NCBI GenBank assembly: GCA_024998645.1
Contig: JACOEJ010000027.1
Coordinates: 1-36,372, forward strand
Reading direction: 5' to 3'
From: Nitrospira sp.
Lineage (GTDB): Bacteria > Nitrospirota > Nitrospiria > Nitrospirales > Nitrospiraceae
DNA length: 36,372 bases
Position 1 is the stretch's first letter. Every line of letters starts with the position of its first letter. A program made the position numbers and the translations under genes. Shown here in pieces: positions 1 to 7,949 of this stretch. The notes below the pieces were generated by a model. That model was not told where the DNA came from, ran no database searches, and saw only the letters and a list, made by a program, of their open reading frames with translations.

Positions 1-2
1 CG

Positions 3-338
3 TGGCCGATCTCCATCACACGGGAACTTGTCGGGGCAGCAGCTGCCTGGAAATCCGGCAACGATGGCAAAGCAAGAGTGTGCGCGCGGCGGGCGGTCGC
101 GTTAGCCGACGAAGCGTGGCTGGCACAGCAGGCGTCTCCGCCATGGTCAGGTGATACCCTGGCTCACCTGCGCAGAATCCAACAAGACGGGTCGTTTCCA
201 TCATCTGTCCGGCAGGCGGCCGACCGATTGACGACGACCGTCACCCGGAAGCACAGGGCTCCCTTTACGACGGATCCTATCGGTGATGCGAACGCAGTCA
301 TAGAGTTTCTGATAGGGGCGAGCGAAGCGCGGCCATGA
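3..338 (+). CDS. C-terminal part of a helical hypothetical protein (HEPN-like), truncated by the window edge
   Basis: The reading frame is open from the first codon of the window to the TGA at 336-338, so the true start lies upstream; a GTG at 78 is internal. About 111 residues are visible. They are rich in alanine and arginine and predicted to be mainly helical. An early stretch reads SGNDGKARVCARRAVALAD, followed by a Trp-rich loop and a second helical block ending in FLIGASEARP. The first stretch resembles small HEPN-like four-helix proteins, but I cannot see a clear RxxxxH nuclease motif, so the family call is tentative. The next gene starts 27 bases downstream in the same frame, suggesting one transcription unit. 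No function is proposed. Confidence 0.55.
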   Translation, partial: WPISITRELVGAAAAWKSGNDGKARVCARRAVALADEAWLAQQASPPWSGDTLAHLRRIQQDGSFPSSVRQAADRLTTTVTRKHRAPFTTDPIGDANAVIEFLIGASEARP

Positions 339-365
339 CTCTGCGGGAAGGCTGTGAGGCGATCG

Positions 366-524
366 GTGGAAACGGACGATGCAGAAGCGTTGCGGGAGGC
401 CTGGGCGGGAAAGGGACATCCACCCTGCCCGCATGATGTCCGGGAGAAGGAATTCTATCTCGGTTCCGATACGAGCGCGGAAGTCTGTGTGCGGTGTGGG
501 AAATCATTTTGGAGGGGAAACTAG
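366..524 (+). CDS. Small putative zinc-finger protein (52 aa)
   Basis: This short frame starts at GTG 366, with GAGG at 356-359 as a well-spaced ribosome binding site, and ends with TAG at 522-524. The product has an acidic helical N-terminus (METDDAEALREAWAGKGHPP), then CPH at residues 21-23 and CVRCG at 41-45, split by a KEFYLGSD segment. Two Cys/His pairs about 20 residues apart suggest a single zinc-binding knuckle. The composition reads as a real protein rather than a shadow, with zinc ligands and an aromatic-rich core. Its last codons overlap the GGAGG of the next gene, so the two are probably translationally coupled. An alternative start is GTG 354. No partner or activity can be named. 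Confidence 0.65.
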   Translation: METDDAEALREAWAGKGHPPCPHDVREKEFYLGSDTSAEVCVRCGKSFWRGN

Positions 525-526
525 CC

Positions 527-895
527 ATGGGGCGGACATTCAGGCGGCGGGCCGGCTTGGTGATAGCAGCATTGCTCGCGCTGGTGTGGGACGTGGGGCC
601 TCTGCCTCTCTGGGCCAATCCGGCGCAGGATCGACTTGCGGCCATGCCTGAAGTGGAGCGGAGCCAGGCGCTGGCGGTCTTCATCGAAAGCGGAGGCCAT
701 AGCTGCCGGACTGTCGCGCGTACGTTTTTTCAGGGAGAAGATGCTAAGGGTAATGTCTTCTGGGATGTGGAATGCGCCGGGGGCGAGTCCTACGTGGTGG
801 TCATCAAGAACGATGTGCCGGGTTCGACGCGGGTAATATCGTGTCGTCGCTTGCGGGCGATGGCAGGTGCGGACTGTTTCAAAAAGCTGGAATAG
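527..895 (+). CDS. Exported small hypothetical protein with signal peptide
   Basis: ATG 527 is preceded by GGAGG at 511-515. It is preferred over GTG 494, which would put extra residues before the signal peptide. The 122-residue product begins with MGRTFRRR, then a hydrophobic segment of about 20 residues and a likely signal peptidase I site after PLWA. The mature part contains three cysteines (in HSCRTV, VECAGG and VISCRR) plus a fourth near the C-terminus (DCFKK), compatible with two disulfides in the periplasm. A segment GNVFWDVECAGGESYVVVI looks like a small beta-sheet domain. I recognise no named family. It sits in the tightly packed plus-strand run from 3 to 3762. Confidence 0.7.
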   Translation: MGRTFRRRAGLVIAALLALVWDVGPLPLWANPAQDRLAAMPEVERSQALAVFIESGGHSCRTVARTFFQGEDAKGNVFWDVECAGGESYVVVIKNDVPGSTRVISCRRLRAMAGADCFKKLE

Positions 896-917
896 CGCAC
901 CATGCGGGTGACCGGAT

Positions 918-1718
918 ATGAGCCAACCTGACTACGTCTTTACGTCGGCCGAAGATCAACTGGAGCTCACGCGGTTGCGGGCGATCGAGCGAGAGTTCGA
1001 TCCGGCCAGTTGCCGCCGCCTGTATGCGACCGGCCTCACGACCGGATGGCGATGTCTGGAAGTCGGGCCGGGCGCCGGGTCAGTGATGTGGTGGATGGGT
1101 GAGAGAGTTGGGCCTTCGGGGCATGTCGTCGCACTCGATCTCTCGACCAAATTCCTGACGGCGCACCCTCCGGCGCATGTCGAGATTCAGCAGGGGGACA
1201 TTCGAACCGCTTCGCTGCCCCAGGGTTCATTCGATCTCGTCCATGCGCGCTATGTGCTCATCCATCTGCCTGACTATGAGATCGCCCTGTCCCAGATGTT
1301 GGCCGCGCTGAAGCCGGGCGGATGGATCGTCCTGGAAGAACCGGACTTCTCTGCCTCGCGGGGCATCGCTGGAACGGCTGTGCAACTCGCGGCGATGCAG
1401 CACATCAATCAGGCGATTCATCGCATGTACGAAAGCCGCGGCATGGACTACGCGCTGGGACTCAAGCTGTTGCCGTTTTTACAGATGCGGGGACTCGGCG
1501 ACTTATCTATGGAGAACGATGCGCCGGTGTCTGCCGGTGGCTCGGGTTTGGCAAAGATAATGGCTATGTCCGCTGAGCAGTTGCGGGACAAGTATCTGGC
1601 GACCGGAATCGTCAGCGAAGCGGATCTGCAGGGCTATCGCCAATGTGCCGAAGATTCTGAGAGCCGGGCGGTCTACTATGCGACGGTGGCGGCGGCCGGG
1701 CGCAAGAAGGCCGAGTGA
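918..1718 (+). CDS. Class I SAM-dependent methyltransferase
   Basis: The 266-residue product has the Rossmann-like methyltransferase fold motifs in order. Motif I is LEVGPGAGS at about residues 47-55. An acidic residue at the end of strand 2 (VALDLS, Asp74) would bind the SAM ribose. QGDI at 92-95 and FDLVHARYVL at 105-114 correspond to motifs II and III, and LKPGGWIVLEEP follows. This is the general pattern of the ubiE/Methyltransf_11 and 25 group. The C-terminal third is helical and probably shapes the acceptor pocket, and nothing in it reveals the substrate. It starts 22 bases after the preceding gene and ends 7 bases before the next. Confidence 0.85.
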   Translation: MSQPDYVFTSAEDQLELTRLRAIEREFDPASCRRLYATGLTTGWRCLEVGPGAGSVMWWMGERVGPSGHVVALDLSTKFLTAHPPAHVEIQQGDIRTASLPQGSFDLVHARYVLIHLPDYEIALSQMLAALKPGGWIVLEEPDFSASRGIAGTAVQLAAMQHINQAIHRMYESRGMDYALGLKLLPFLQMRGLGDLSMENDAPVSAGGSGLAKIMAMSAEQLRDKYLATGIVSEADLQGYRQCAEDSESRAVYYATVAAAGRKKAE

Positions 1719-1725
1719 GTGTGTG

Positions 1726-2271
1726 ATGATGGAGATTCCCGTATTAGTCCTGCCGGGATTCGGCAATTCCGGCCCCGGTCATTGGCAGACATTGTGGGAA
1801 GGGCGCCATCAGGCCTGGCGGCGGGTAGATCTTGGCCAATGGGATGCGCCGGATTGCCAGGATTGGGTGCGTACGCTCGATGTGGCCGTGCAGCGTTGCA
1901 TCGCTCCCCCCGTCCTGGTCGCTCACAGCCTGGCCTGTTTGCTCGTGGCTCATTGGGCCGGGCAGTCCCGCGCGCCGATCAAGGGTGCGTTTCTTGTTGC
2001 GGTTCCCGAACCGGCCAGCCCCAGTTTTCCTGCCACCGCTCAAGGTTTCAGTCCGGTGCCGATGCGCCGGTTGTCGTTTCCCAGCATGGTGATAGCCAGT
2101 CGCAATGATTCGTTTGGATCTTTCGAGCATGCGCAACGGTGCGCGACGGCCTGGGGCAGCCGGTGTGTCGATGTCGGCGACGTCGGCCATATCAATATCG
2201 ACAGCGGGATCGGCGATTGGCCGGCGGGGTATGCCCTCTTTCAGATGTTTGCGCAGGAGTTCGCGGGGTAG
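1726..2271 (+). CDS. RBBP9/YdeN-family alpha/beta serine hydrolase
   Basis: The 181-residue protein opens with VLVLPGFGNSGPGHWQTLWE, the hallmark N-terminus of the RBBP9/YdeN hydrolases (DUF1234 group). The nucleophile elbow is VAHSLA (Ser68), a variant of GxSxG in which the first small residue is Ala. Asp128 in SRNDSFGSF and His155 in DVGHINIDSG complete the triad, and the GHIN/D signature is typical of the family. Physiological substrates of these enzymes are poorly known; many are carboxylesterase-like. ATG 1726 and ATG 1729 are both possible starts. The gene ends 3 bases before the GNAT gene, so they are surely co-transcribed. Confidence 0.85.
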   Translation: MMEIPVLVLPGFGNSGPGHWQTLWEGRHQAWRRVDLGQWDAPDCQDWVRTLDVAVQRCIAPPVLVAHSLACLLVAHWAGQSRAPIKGAFLVAVPEPASPSFPATAQGFSPVPMRRLSFPSMVIASRNDSFGSFEHAQRCATAWGSRCVDVGDVGHINIDSGIGDWPAGYALFQMFAQEFAG

Positions 2272-2274
2272 CGG

Positions 2275-2748
2275 ATGTCGATTCAGATTACGCAGGCTCA
2301 GCCGGAAGATGCGGCCGTCGTTGCCACATTGGCGGGGGAACTGCTCCATGAGATTATGGCGGCGGTCAGCGACAAGGTGTTCAGCTTTCATCTGGCCGAC
2401 ACGGAAGCGCGAGCGGCTGCCTGGTTGCGAGACGGTTGCTACTCGGTACTGCTGGCCCGTGCCGGCGATGTGCCGATCGGATTTCTCGCCCTGTATCAAA
2501 GCTACGCGCTCTATACCGAAGGGATCTATGGGACGATCCCTGAATTCTATGTTCGCCCGGCCCATCGTTCGAAGGGAGTGGGCACGGCGTTGTTGGAACA
2601 GGCCAGGCGACTGGGACGATCGCGCGGATGGCGACGGCTGGAAGTCACGACTCCACCCTTGCCGCAGTTCGACCGGACGCTGGTGTTCTATCAGCGCGAG
2701 GGGTTCAGCATCTCCGGAGGGCGGAAGCTGAAACTGGAGTTGCCGTGA
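2275..2748 (+). CDS. GNAT-family N-acetyltransferase
   Basis: This 157-residue single-domain GNAT has an acetyl-CoA pyrophosphate loop RSKGVGTALL at about residues 98-107 (the R/QxxGxG/A motif), preceded by the beta4 strand PEFYVRPAHR. The C-terminus has the usual VFYQREGFSI segment, where the Tyr before xxxGF commonly serves as general acid. The acceptor is not predictable. Its stop codon overlaps the GTG start of the next gene (GTGA at 2745-2748), showing translational coupling with the peptidase-like protein. Confidence 0.85.
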   Translation: MSIQITQAQPEDAAVVATLAGELLHEIMAAVSDKVFSFHLADTEARAAAWLRDGCYSVLLARAGDVPIGFLALYQSYALYTEGIYGTIPEFYVRPAHRSKGVGTALLEQARRLGRSRGWRRLEVTTPPLPQFDRTLVFYQREGFSISGGRKLKLELP

Positions 2749-3176
2749 AGCTGGTGGTGCAATGCGAACGGACCGGCTGCGGCATCGCCAGCGTGGCGAC
2801 ATTGGCGGGAGTAAGCTACGCGCAGGCCAAACAAGCGGCGAACCGGCTGGGAATCTTTGCTGAAGATCCACGGCTCTGGTCCGAGACGCAACCGGTGCGT
2901 GATCTGATGACACATTTTCGTATTCGCGCGGCAAACAGGGAAACACCGTTTGTCTCCTGGACAGCGCTGCCGGAGGTTGCGCTGCTCGCGATCAAGTGGC
3001 ATCGTGAGAAGGGCCGCGGGTTCTGGCATTGGGTAGTATTCTGGCGGAGCCCCGGAGGCCCGGTGGTCTTGGATCCCAAACAGGCGCTCCGCCGTCATAT
3101 CCGTACGGACTTCGGTCGGATGAAGCCCAAATGGTGGATCAAAATCGAACGAGTGACTGTTGAACGGGGCCGGTGA
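2745..3176 (+). CDS. C39-like papain-fold cysteine peptidase homologue
   Basis: GTG 2745 is chosen because it overlaps the preceding stop codon and puts the catalytic core at the N-terminus. The 143-residue product shows the order expected of peptidase C39-like proteins. Gln6 would form the oxyanion hole, Cys12 (TGCGIASVATLAG) the nucleophile, His95 in the GFWHWVVFW strand the base, and Asp110 in VVLDPK the third catalytic residue. There is no signal peptide and no transporter domain, unlike bacteriocin-exporter C39 domains, so it acts in the cytosol or needs another route out. Coupling to a GNAT could suggest action on a shared peptide or amine substrate, but that is speculation. Confidence 0.65.
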   Translation: MKLVVQCERTGCGIASVATLAGVSYAQAKQAANRLGIFAEDPRLWSETQPVRDLMTHFRIRAANRETPFVSWTALPEVALLAIKWHREKGRGFWHWVVFWRSPGGPVVLDPKQALRRHIRTDFGRMKPKWWIKIERVTVERGR

Positions 3177-3204
3177 CCGGACTCTGAGGAGAGGGAGCGT
3201 CGAG

Positions 3205-3762
3205 ATGAAAGATAAGATCCGCTGCAGCTGGGCCGGCGAGAAGCCGCACATGGTTCGCTATCACGATCAGGAGTGGGGCAAGCCGGTTCATCGTGACCGG
3301 AAGCATTTTGAGATGCTGTTGCTTGAGGGAGCGCAGGCGGGGCTGACGTGGGAGACGGTGTTGCGGAAGCGCGCGGGCTATCGCAAGGCCTTTGCGGGGT
3401 TCGATCCGAAGAAGGTAGCGCGTTTCACGGTGAGCATGAAAGCGGCGCTGATGAAGAATCCCGACATCATCCGCAACCGCCTCAAGATCGACTCGGCGGT
3501 CACCAATGCGCAGGCGTTTCTGGCGGTGCAGAAAGAGTTTGGCTCGTTCGATGCCTATGTCTGGTCATTCGTCGGAGGAGAGCCGATCGTCAATCGGTGG
3601 AAACAGATGAAGGAAGTTCCTGCTACGAACGTGGTAAGCGATACCTTGTCGAAAGATCTGAAGAAGCGCGGCTTCCGGTTCGTCGGCAGCACGATCATCT
3701 ATGCCTATATGCAGGCGATCGGGATGGTGAATGATCACCTTGAGGCCTGCTCTTTTCGGTGA
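3205..3762 (+). CDS. tag: DNA-3-methyladenine glycosylase I
   Basis: The 185-residue protein matches Tag across its full length. It excises 3-methyladenine from alkylated DNA in base excision repair. Visible landmarks are RCSW with zinc ligand Cys7, YHDQEWG with zinc ligand His20, LLEGAQAGLTWETVL containing the conserved Glu41, VWSFVGG, and SKDLKKRGFRFVGST. The C-terminal VNDHLEAC gives zinc ligands His178 and Cys182. All four zinc ligands of the family are present. ATG 3205 fits a GAGGGAG stretch upstream; an upstream in-frame start at 3160 would add residues not found in Tag. It closes the plus-strand run, and I see no obvious terminator after it. Confidence 0.93.
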   Translation: MKDKIRCSWAGEKPHMVRYHDQEWGKPVHRDRKHFEMLLLEGAQAGLTWETVLRKRAGYRKAFAGFDPKKVARFTVSMKAALMKNPDIIRNRLKIDSAVTNAQAFLAVQKEFGSFDAYVWSFVGGEPIVNRWKQMKEVPATNVVSDTLSKDLKKRGFRFVGSTIIYAYMQAIGMVNDHLEACSFR

Positions 3763-4119
3763 TCGACAAACTCGCCCAGAGCCTCCTTAACGAAAAGTCT
3801 GCGAGCTGCTTGCATACGGTCTGCAGCCTATAGGGCTGTGCGTATTGCCGGCAGTGTTTCATTCATGCCACAGGCGGCAGCACACCTATCTACTTTAGTT
3901 CACAGTTTATTACCTAGAATGTTTTCTTCTTTGGTCGTCAGCCATGTTGTCAAAACGTGGGTAGGGACAAAGCAATCGCGCCATTCCGATGCGAAATTCT
4001 GAACGGTACTGATCTTGCTGAGCCACGCCTCGAACATTATTCAGCATTCGCTCAATGCATGACACAGCGGGTGATGTCTGCCGTGAGTGAGCAGGTTGTA
4101 CTGTAACAAGGAGGTGGGC
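3763..4119 (+). other. Intergenic region without a convincing gene
   Basis: These 357 bases separate tag from the porin gene and are visibly more AT-rich than their surroundings around 3880-3960. No frame gives a believable protein. TTGCTG near 4015 with TATTCA 17 bases later is a weak sigma-70-like candidate for the porin promoter. I see no terminator with a T-run. Confidence 0.4.
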
Positions 4120-5328
4120 ATGTCCATGTGGAAGGTGATGTTGGGAGTCTGTGCTCTGGTGGGTTGTGTGAGTGCTGTGGGTGCATCGGCGTGGGCGGAA
4201 GAAGCGTCTGCCACAGCAACGAGCCAACCGGCGATTCATCGGCTGTTTCCTGAAAGCTGGCCGATTTCGATTCGTGGTTGGGTGGACGGCGGGTATACGC
4301 TCAACGGATCGAGCCCGACGTCGCATTTCAATGGTCCGTACAATGCCGTGGATCGCGACCGGCCCCAATTGAATCAGTTATACCTGATTGTGGAGAAGAC
4401 TCTGCGGGGAACGAGCGGGATCGATATCGGCGGTCGAGTGGATGCTATGTACGGATACGATTACTTTTTGACCCAGAGCAATGGGCTTGAGCGGAATCAA
4501 TCCGGCACACCGAAGTGGAATCACGAGCAACATGGCCTGGCGTTGCCGCAGATGTATGCCGAAGCCGGCAATCAGACATTCTCGGTGAAGGCCGGTCATT
4601 TCTATACAATTATCGGGTATGAGGGGGTGCCGGCACCGGCGAACTTCTTTTATTCAAAGGCCTATTCCTATCAGTTTGCCGGCCCCTTCACGCATTGGGG
4701 CGGCCTGGCGACCTGGAATATTTCTCCGCAATGGATGGTGCAGGGCGGTGTCGTCAATGGATGGGATTCGCTCGATCGCCAGAGCGATAAGCCCGCCTAT
4801 GTGATGAAGGCGAAATATACCTCGAGCGATAAATTTGTGACTGCGTCGTTCGCGGTGATCACGGGCGAGGAGCCGTCGGCGGTGCCGACACGGTTCGAGC
4901 AGCGGACGCGGTATAGTGCGATTGTCGCTCTGAATCCGACGAAGGATCTCGAATATGTGTTCCATCACTACTATGCCTATCAGGAAGACGGCAAGATCGG
5001 TGGAGGGATTGCGCGCTGGTATGGCGTGGACCAATACCTGTACTATCGTCTTCATGAGCAGGTGAAAGCCGGGCTGCGATTTGAGTGGTTCCGGGATGAG
5101 GCGGGCACCCGCGTGGGCGGCTCTCCGGACCGGGGGAACCCGAATCTGGCTCCCTTTGCGGGAAGTTTCTATTCGCTGACAGCCGGGGTGAATTACTATC
5201 CGCATCCGAACCTGACCATTCGTCCGGAAGTGCGGTATGACTGGCTGGTGGGTAGCCGCAGTCCCTTTAACGACGGCAACAACTCCAATCAGGTCTTGGC
5301 GGCGATCAACGCCTACGTGCAGTTCTAA
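4120..5328 (+). CDS. Outer-membrane beta-barrel porin, BBP2/OmpL-like family
   Basis: ATG 4120 follows a strong AAGGAGGT at 4108-4115. The 402-residue product has a signal peptide ending near ASAWAEE. It then shows alternating hydrophobic and polar strands rich in aromatics and Gly. Examples are IRGWVDGGYTLN, GGRVDAMYGYDYFL, MYAEAGNQTFSVKAGHFYTIIGYE and FYSLTAGVNYYPHPNLTIRPEVRYDW, and the chain ends in the aromatic YVQF as outer-membrane barrels usually do. The GYE(G)VPAPANFFYS region is characteristic of the putative beta-barrel porin-2 family (PF07642). Its likely role is diffusion of small solutes through the outer membrane. The gene stands alone with its own long 5-prime region and a hairpin downstream. 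Confidence 0.85.
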   Translation: MSMWKVMLGVCALVGCVSAVGASAWAEEASATATSQPAIHRLFPESWPISIRGWVDGGYTLNGSSPTSHFNGPYNAVDRDRPQLNQLYLIVEKTLRGTSGIDIGGRVDAMYGYDYFLTQSNGLERNQSGTPKWNHEQHGLALPQMYAEAGNQTFSVKAGHFYTIIGYEGVPAPANFFYSKAYSYQFAGPFTHWGGLATWNISPQWMVQGGVVNGWDSLDRQSDKPAYVMKAKYTSSDKFVTASFAVITGEEPSAVPTRFEQRTRYSAIVALNPTKDLEYVFHHYYAYQEDGKIGGGIARWYGVDQYLYYRLHEQVKAGLRFEWFRDEAGTRVGGSPDRGNPNLAPFAGSFYSLTAGVNYYPHPNLTIRPEVRYDWLVGSRSPFNDGNNSNQVLAAINAYVQF

Positions 5329-5342
5329 CGGGCAGAAGGCCG

Positions 5343-5379
5343 GTCGACTCGCTCACCGACTAACAGCGAGCGAGTCGAC
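5343..5379 (+). terminator. 12-bp perfect stem-loop after the porin gene
   Basis: GTCGACTCGCTC at 5343-5354 pairs perfectly with GAGCGAGTCGAC at 5368-5379 across a 13-base loop, starting 14 bases after the porin stop. No T-run follows, so it is either a factor-dependent or mRNA-stabilising 3-prime hairpin, not a textbook intrinsic terminator. Confidence 0.6.
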
Positions 5380-5453
5380 ACTCCTTGGTGGTCGGGGTGA
5401 TCATGCTCGGTGGACTATGAGGCGGTCTGCTGATTTTGGTGAGTGAGTCACGG

Positions 5454-5888
5454 ATGAAGGCATCAGCACGTTCAATGCAGCTCCCTCGTCCTCAAGACCA
5501 ACTGGCCGGCTGTGTCTGGCTTCCGCGGTTCGCAGAGAAAGCCCGGCGGTTTCTCGCTCAGCAGCTTCCGTTGACCTATCGAGTAGCTTTCGGCAGCCGG
5601 CTCGGCATCGATGGCGCGTTTCTCCGTCACTTCAGTCTCACCGTCGATCAGTTTCTTGCCGCAGTCCGTCAATCCGCAGACAATGAAGCTCTGGCCAAGT
5701 GGTTTTTGGCGCTTCCTTCTGTAACCTCCGAACGCATTGCTAAGTGGAACCGTCGCGCCACTCTGTTGGGAGTCAAGGGGCATCCCGGCTATCTCACGCG
5801 GCATCTTATCAAATGGGTCTTCTATCCCAAGTCGGTGATGGATCCCGTCAACAGTCTCTTCGAAGCCATTGAACAAGACGAACGCTAG
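5454..5888 (+). CDS. DUF5069 family protein
   Basis: The 144-residue protein has the hallmark opening LPRPQDQLAGCVWLPRFAEKA, then LPLTYRVAFGSRLGIDGAFLRHF and a C-terminal helical part with the WN(R)xA segment. This pattern fits the DUF5069 family, small soluble proteins of unknown function that are common in environmental bacteria. ATG 5454 is used; in-frame TTG 5436 and GTG 5439 would add five or six residues and cannot be excluded. It converges on the HEAT-repeat gene with an 86-base gap. Confidence 0.8.
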   Translation: MKASARSMQLPRPQDQLAGCVWLPRFAEKARRFLAQQLPLTYRVAFGSRLGIDGAFLRHFSLTVDQFLAAVRQSADNEALAKWFLALPSVTSERIAKWNRRATLLGVKGHPGYLTRHLIKWVFYPKSVMDPVNSLFEAIEQDER

Positions 5889-5974
5889 GCGGAATGTACT
5901 CTGCGCGGCTCCCGCGAAGCCGCGTTGAGCCCACAGGCTTGATCCGCATTCGTCTGCTCTGGCGGCGGTATTCT

Positions 5975-7090
5975 CTACTCTTCTGTATGCACTCCGTCGA
6001 ATCCATCGAGTGCGATCCCGAGTGAGGCCAGCAGTTCCTTTGTTTCCGGACTGCTGTCTGAGCGGGCTTGCTTCAGCACAGAACGGTGGAGTGTGCGGAG
6101 CGGGGTCAGCACACGACGATCGGTGGTCTTGCCCAGAGCTCGTACCAGGATGATCTGAGTCTGGAGTGGTTCGTTCGGGAGAGCGGCGATGAAGGTGGGT
6201 ACGATGTCGCTGTGGGGATGCAACGGTGCGAGACGGCCAAGGCCGACGGCGGCGGCGCGATGTTGGTCGGGCGTGCCTGTTTTGAAGAGTGCGAGCAGCG
6301 CGGGAATGCAATCTTCATGGCCGATGGTTCCCAGCGCGGTTGATGCGGATTGGACCACTGTCGGATCGGGGTCTTTCAATGAAGCCGTGAGTCGAGGAAT
6401 GGCGTCCACTGCGAGCATCTGGCCCAGGAGTCCAATCACGGCCTGCTTCTGTGTCACCGTCGCGCCGGGCTCATCCAGGGCCTTGATCAGCCGGGCAGAC
6501 TGTCCCCAATCGGCCGCGAGCAGAAACGGAAACGGATCGTTTTGCAATTGCTGGGTGAGTGCCGCAATCGCATACGCCCCTGCATCGGTTTGCCCCGCTT
6601 GGCGTGCGGCTTCCTGTGGATTACTGAACGGTGTGCGGATTTCGTGTCGCCAGTCGGCCCAACGGGTGCCGAAGCGATAGGAGAGTTGGCAGGCCGGTCC
6701 TTTCCAGAGTCGTACGGCGGCGTCGACCATGTCGGCGTCGCCACCGGAGCGGCCTGTCCCTTCCCAGGTTTTCAGTTCTTCGCACTTTACTTTGACCGTG
6801 ACCTCGTGCGGCTGACCGCCATCGGTGACGATGCGGTACCCCAATCGTTCAAACCGCGTCGAGACCGCCTTCGTGATACTGCCGGCATCAAGAGGCCCAC
6901 GGCTGCTCAGGGCCAAGGTCTCCAGGTGAATTTGTTCGGTTCGATGCAGGAGATCCTTTTCCTCAGCCGTGAGCAATTCCTTGCGTGCGTGGGTCATGTC
7001 CGGAAAGCCTACGGCAATGGTCGATCCGAGGAAGAAGAGAGTACATGCCACTCGAAGGCGGCTGACGGCGATAAAACGGGGGCTCATCAT
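5975..7090 (-). CDS. Exported HEAT-repeat protein
   Basis: The 371-residue product starts with a hydrophobic signal-like segment (residues 9-33). It then has an alpha/beta region (about 60-200) containing SITKAVSTRFERLGYRIV and paired cysteines in VKVKCEEL and GPACQL. From about residue 215 it is an array of HEAT/PBS-lyase-like repeats such as AVDAIPRLTASLKDPDPTVVQSASTALGTIG. Such arrays form a helical solenoid used for protein-protein binding. AAGGAG about 11 bases upstream supports ATG at 7090. The repeats and the probable periplasmic location argue for a scaffold role; no enzyme motif is visible. Confidence 0.75.
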   Translation of the reverse strand: MMSPRFIAVSRLRVACTLFFLGSTIAVGFPDMTHARKELLTAEEKDLLHRTEQIHLETLALSSRGPLDAGSITKAVSTRFERLGYRIVTDGGQPHEVTVKVKCEELKTWEGTGRSGGDADMVDAAVRLWKGPACQLSYRFGTRWADWRHEIRTPFSNPQEAARQAGQTDAGAYAIAALTQQLQNDPFPFLLAADWGQSARLIKALDEPGATVTQKQAVIGLLGQMLAVDAIPRLTASLKDPDPTVVQSASTALGTIGHEDCIPALLALFKTGTPDQHRAAAVGLGRLAPLHPHSDIVPTFIAALPNEPLQTQIILVRALGKTTDRRVLTPLRTLHRSVLKQARSDSSPETKELLASLGIALDGFDGVHTEE

Positions 7091-7483
7091 GATCCGTGCG
7101 CTCCTTGCGGTGCGATTGGAGGGAAGGGTGAATGAATGTGGCGGGATTGTCTCATAGGCTGGGTGAGTGGGGGAAGTCTTCCGTCTGGTCCATCATAAAA
7201 CGGCGAGTCCATTGCTGTTCTACGGTGAGGCGATCGTACGACTGTAGGGAAATGGCTACAGCCGCATTATCTCTACAGTCTGAATGGGATACGTAGTTAT
7301 CCCCGGTGTCCACTGTCCTTATTTCCCTTCGAGTTTGATATGGATCATATGGAGAGGATCTTCTAGGGGAACGAGAAAATCAAGGCAGTGCCGGAGAATG
7401 TTCGGATAACGCTTCGTCGGTACGGCCCTTGCTCTACTTACGATGAATGTGTTTCATCAGATGTAAGGAGAGAAGATCTGATT
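7091..7483. other. Divergent intergenic region with overlapping short inverted repeats
   Basis: This 393-base spacer holds the promoters of the HEAT-repeat gene (minus) and the PilZ-like gene (plus). GACTGTAG at 7240-7247 is complementary both to CTACAG at 7256-7261 and to CTACAGTC at 7273-7280, allowing two alternative hairpins or a three-half-site operator. An AT-rich stretch, TTGATATGGATCATATGGAG near 7335, could be promoter DNA. No gene is seen; an in-frame GTG at 7388 is not preferred as the start of the downstream gene. Confidence 0.4.
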
Positions 7484-7858
7484 ATGCAAAATCGTGCCCC
7501 TTCAAGAAAACTGGTCAATGAACAAGGAGTCCTGGCACCGGTGATCAATCGTCGGGAGGAAGCCAGGGTTGAGGATTGTCACTCCTGCTCATATGAAATC
7601 GTCGCACCGGATGAACCTGGTGTGGCAGGAGTTCAACAAGGCCAGGTGTTTACGCTTAATCGCAGCGCGCACGGAATGTTGCTGCTGATGGGACAAGCCC
7701 CGCGGCCAAATCAGCGGATTGAGGTGCATAGTGCAAAACTAGGCTGGTGGCGCTCCACCATGGTCTATGACGTGCGGTGGACGCGGCCGATTCAAATTGG
7801 GCCTCAAGGCGACTTGTTCTTAGTGGGGTGCCGGTTGACCACGGGATTGCCCTTGTAG
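7484..7858 (+). CDS. PilZ-like domain protein
   Basis: ATG 7484 lies 13 bases after AAGGAG (7465-7470) and gives 124 residues; a GTG at 7388 would add 32 less plausible residues. The core has NRREEARVEDCHSCSYEIV, a possible RxxxR c-di-GMP motif region. LNRSAHGMLLLMGQAP follows, corresponding to the D/NxSxxG element, and then alternating beta strands (WWRSTMVYDVRWTRPI, DLFLVGCRLT). The layout of an Arg-rich start followed by (N)RSxxG and a beta-barrel is that of PilZ domains. The match is degenerate, so c-di-GMP binding is an inference. It stands alone between divergent and downstream spacers. Confidence 0.6.
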   Translation: MQNRAPSRKLVNEQGVLAPVINRREEARVEDCHSCSYEIVAPDEPGVAGVQQGQVFTLNRSAHGMLLLMGQAPRPNQRIEVHSAKLGWWRSTMVYDVRWTRPIQIGPQGDLFLVGCRLTTGLPL

Positions 7859-7949
7859 CACAGACTTTCAAATCTTCCTCAGAGACATTTTCCCCACAAC
7901 GCCGTCAATAACGATTGATTGCCGCGGGCGATCATTTTATCCTGCGCGC

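Noticed and set aside
1744..2946. 400-residue open frame on the minus strand
   Set aside because: It spans three well-supported plus-strand genes (hydrolase, GNAT, peptidase-like) and has Arg/Pro/Ser-rich, low-complexity composition typical of antisense frames in GC-rich DNA.
3910..4368. 152-residue minus-strand frame across the porin upstream region
   Set aside because: It runs into the 5-prime end of the porin gene and its product is His/Arg-rich with no motif.
5930..5974. Possible terminator between the convergent DUF5069 and HEAT genes
   Set aside because: No stable stem followed by a T-run is visible in either direction.
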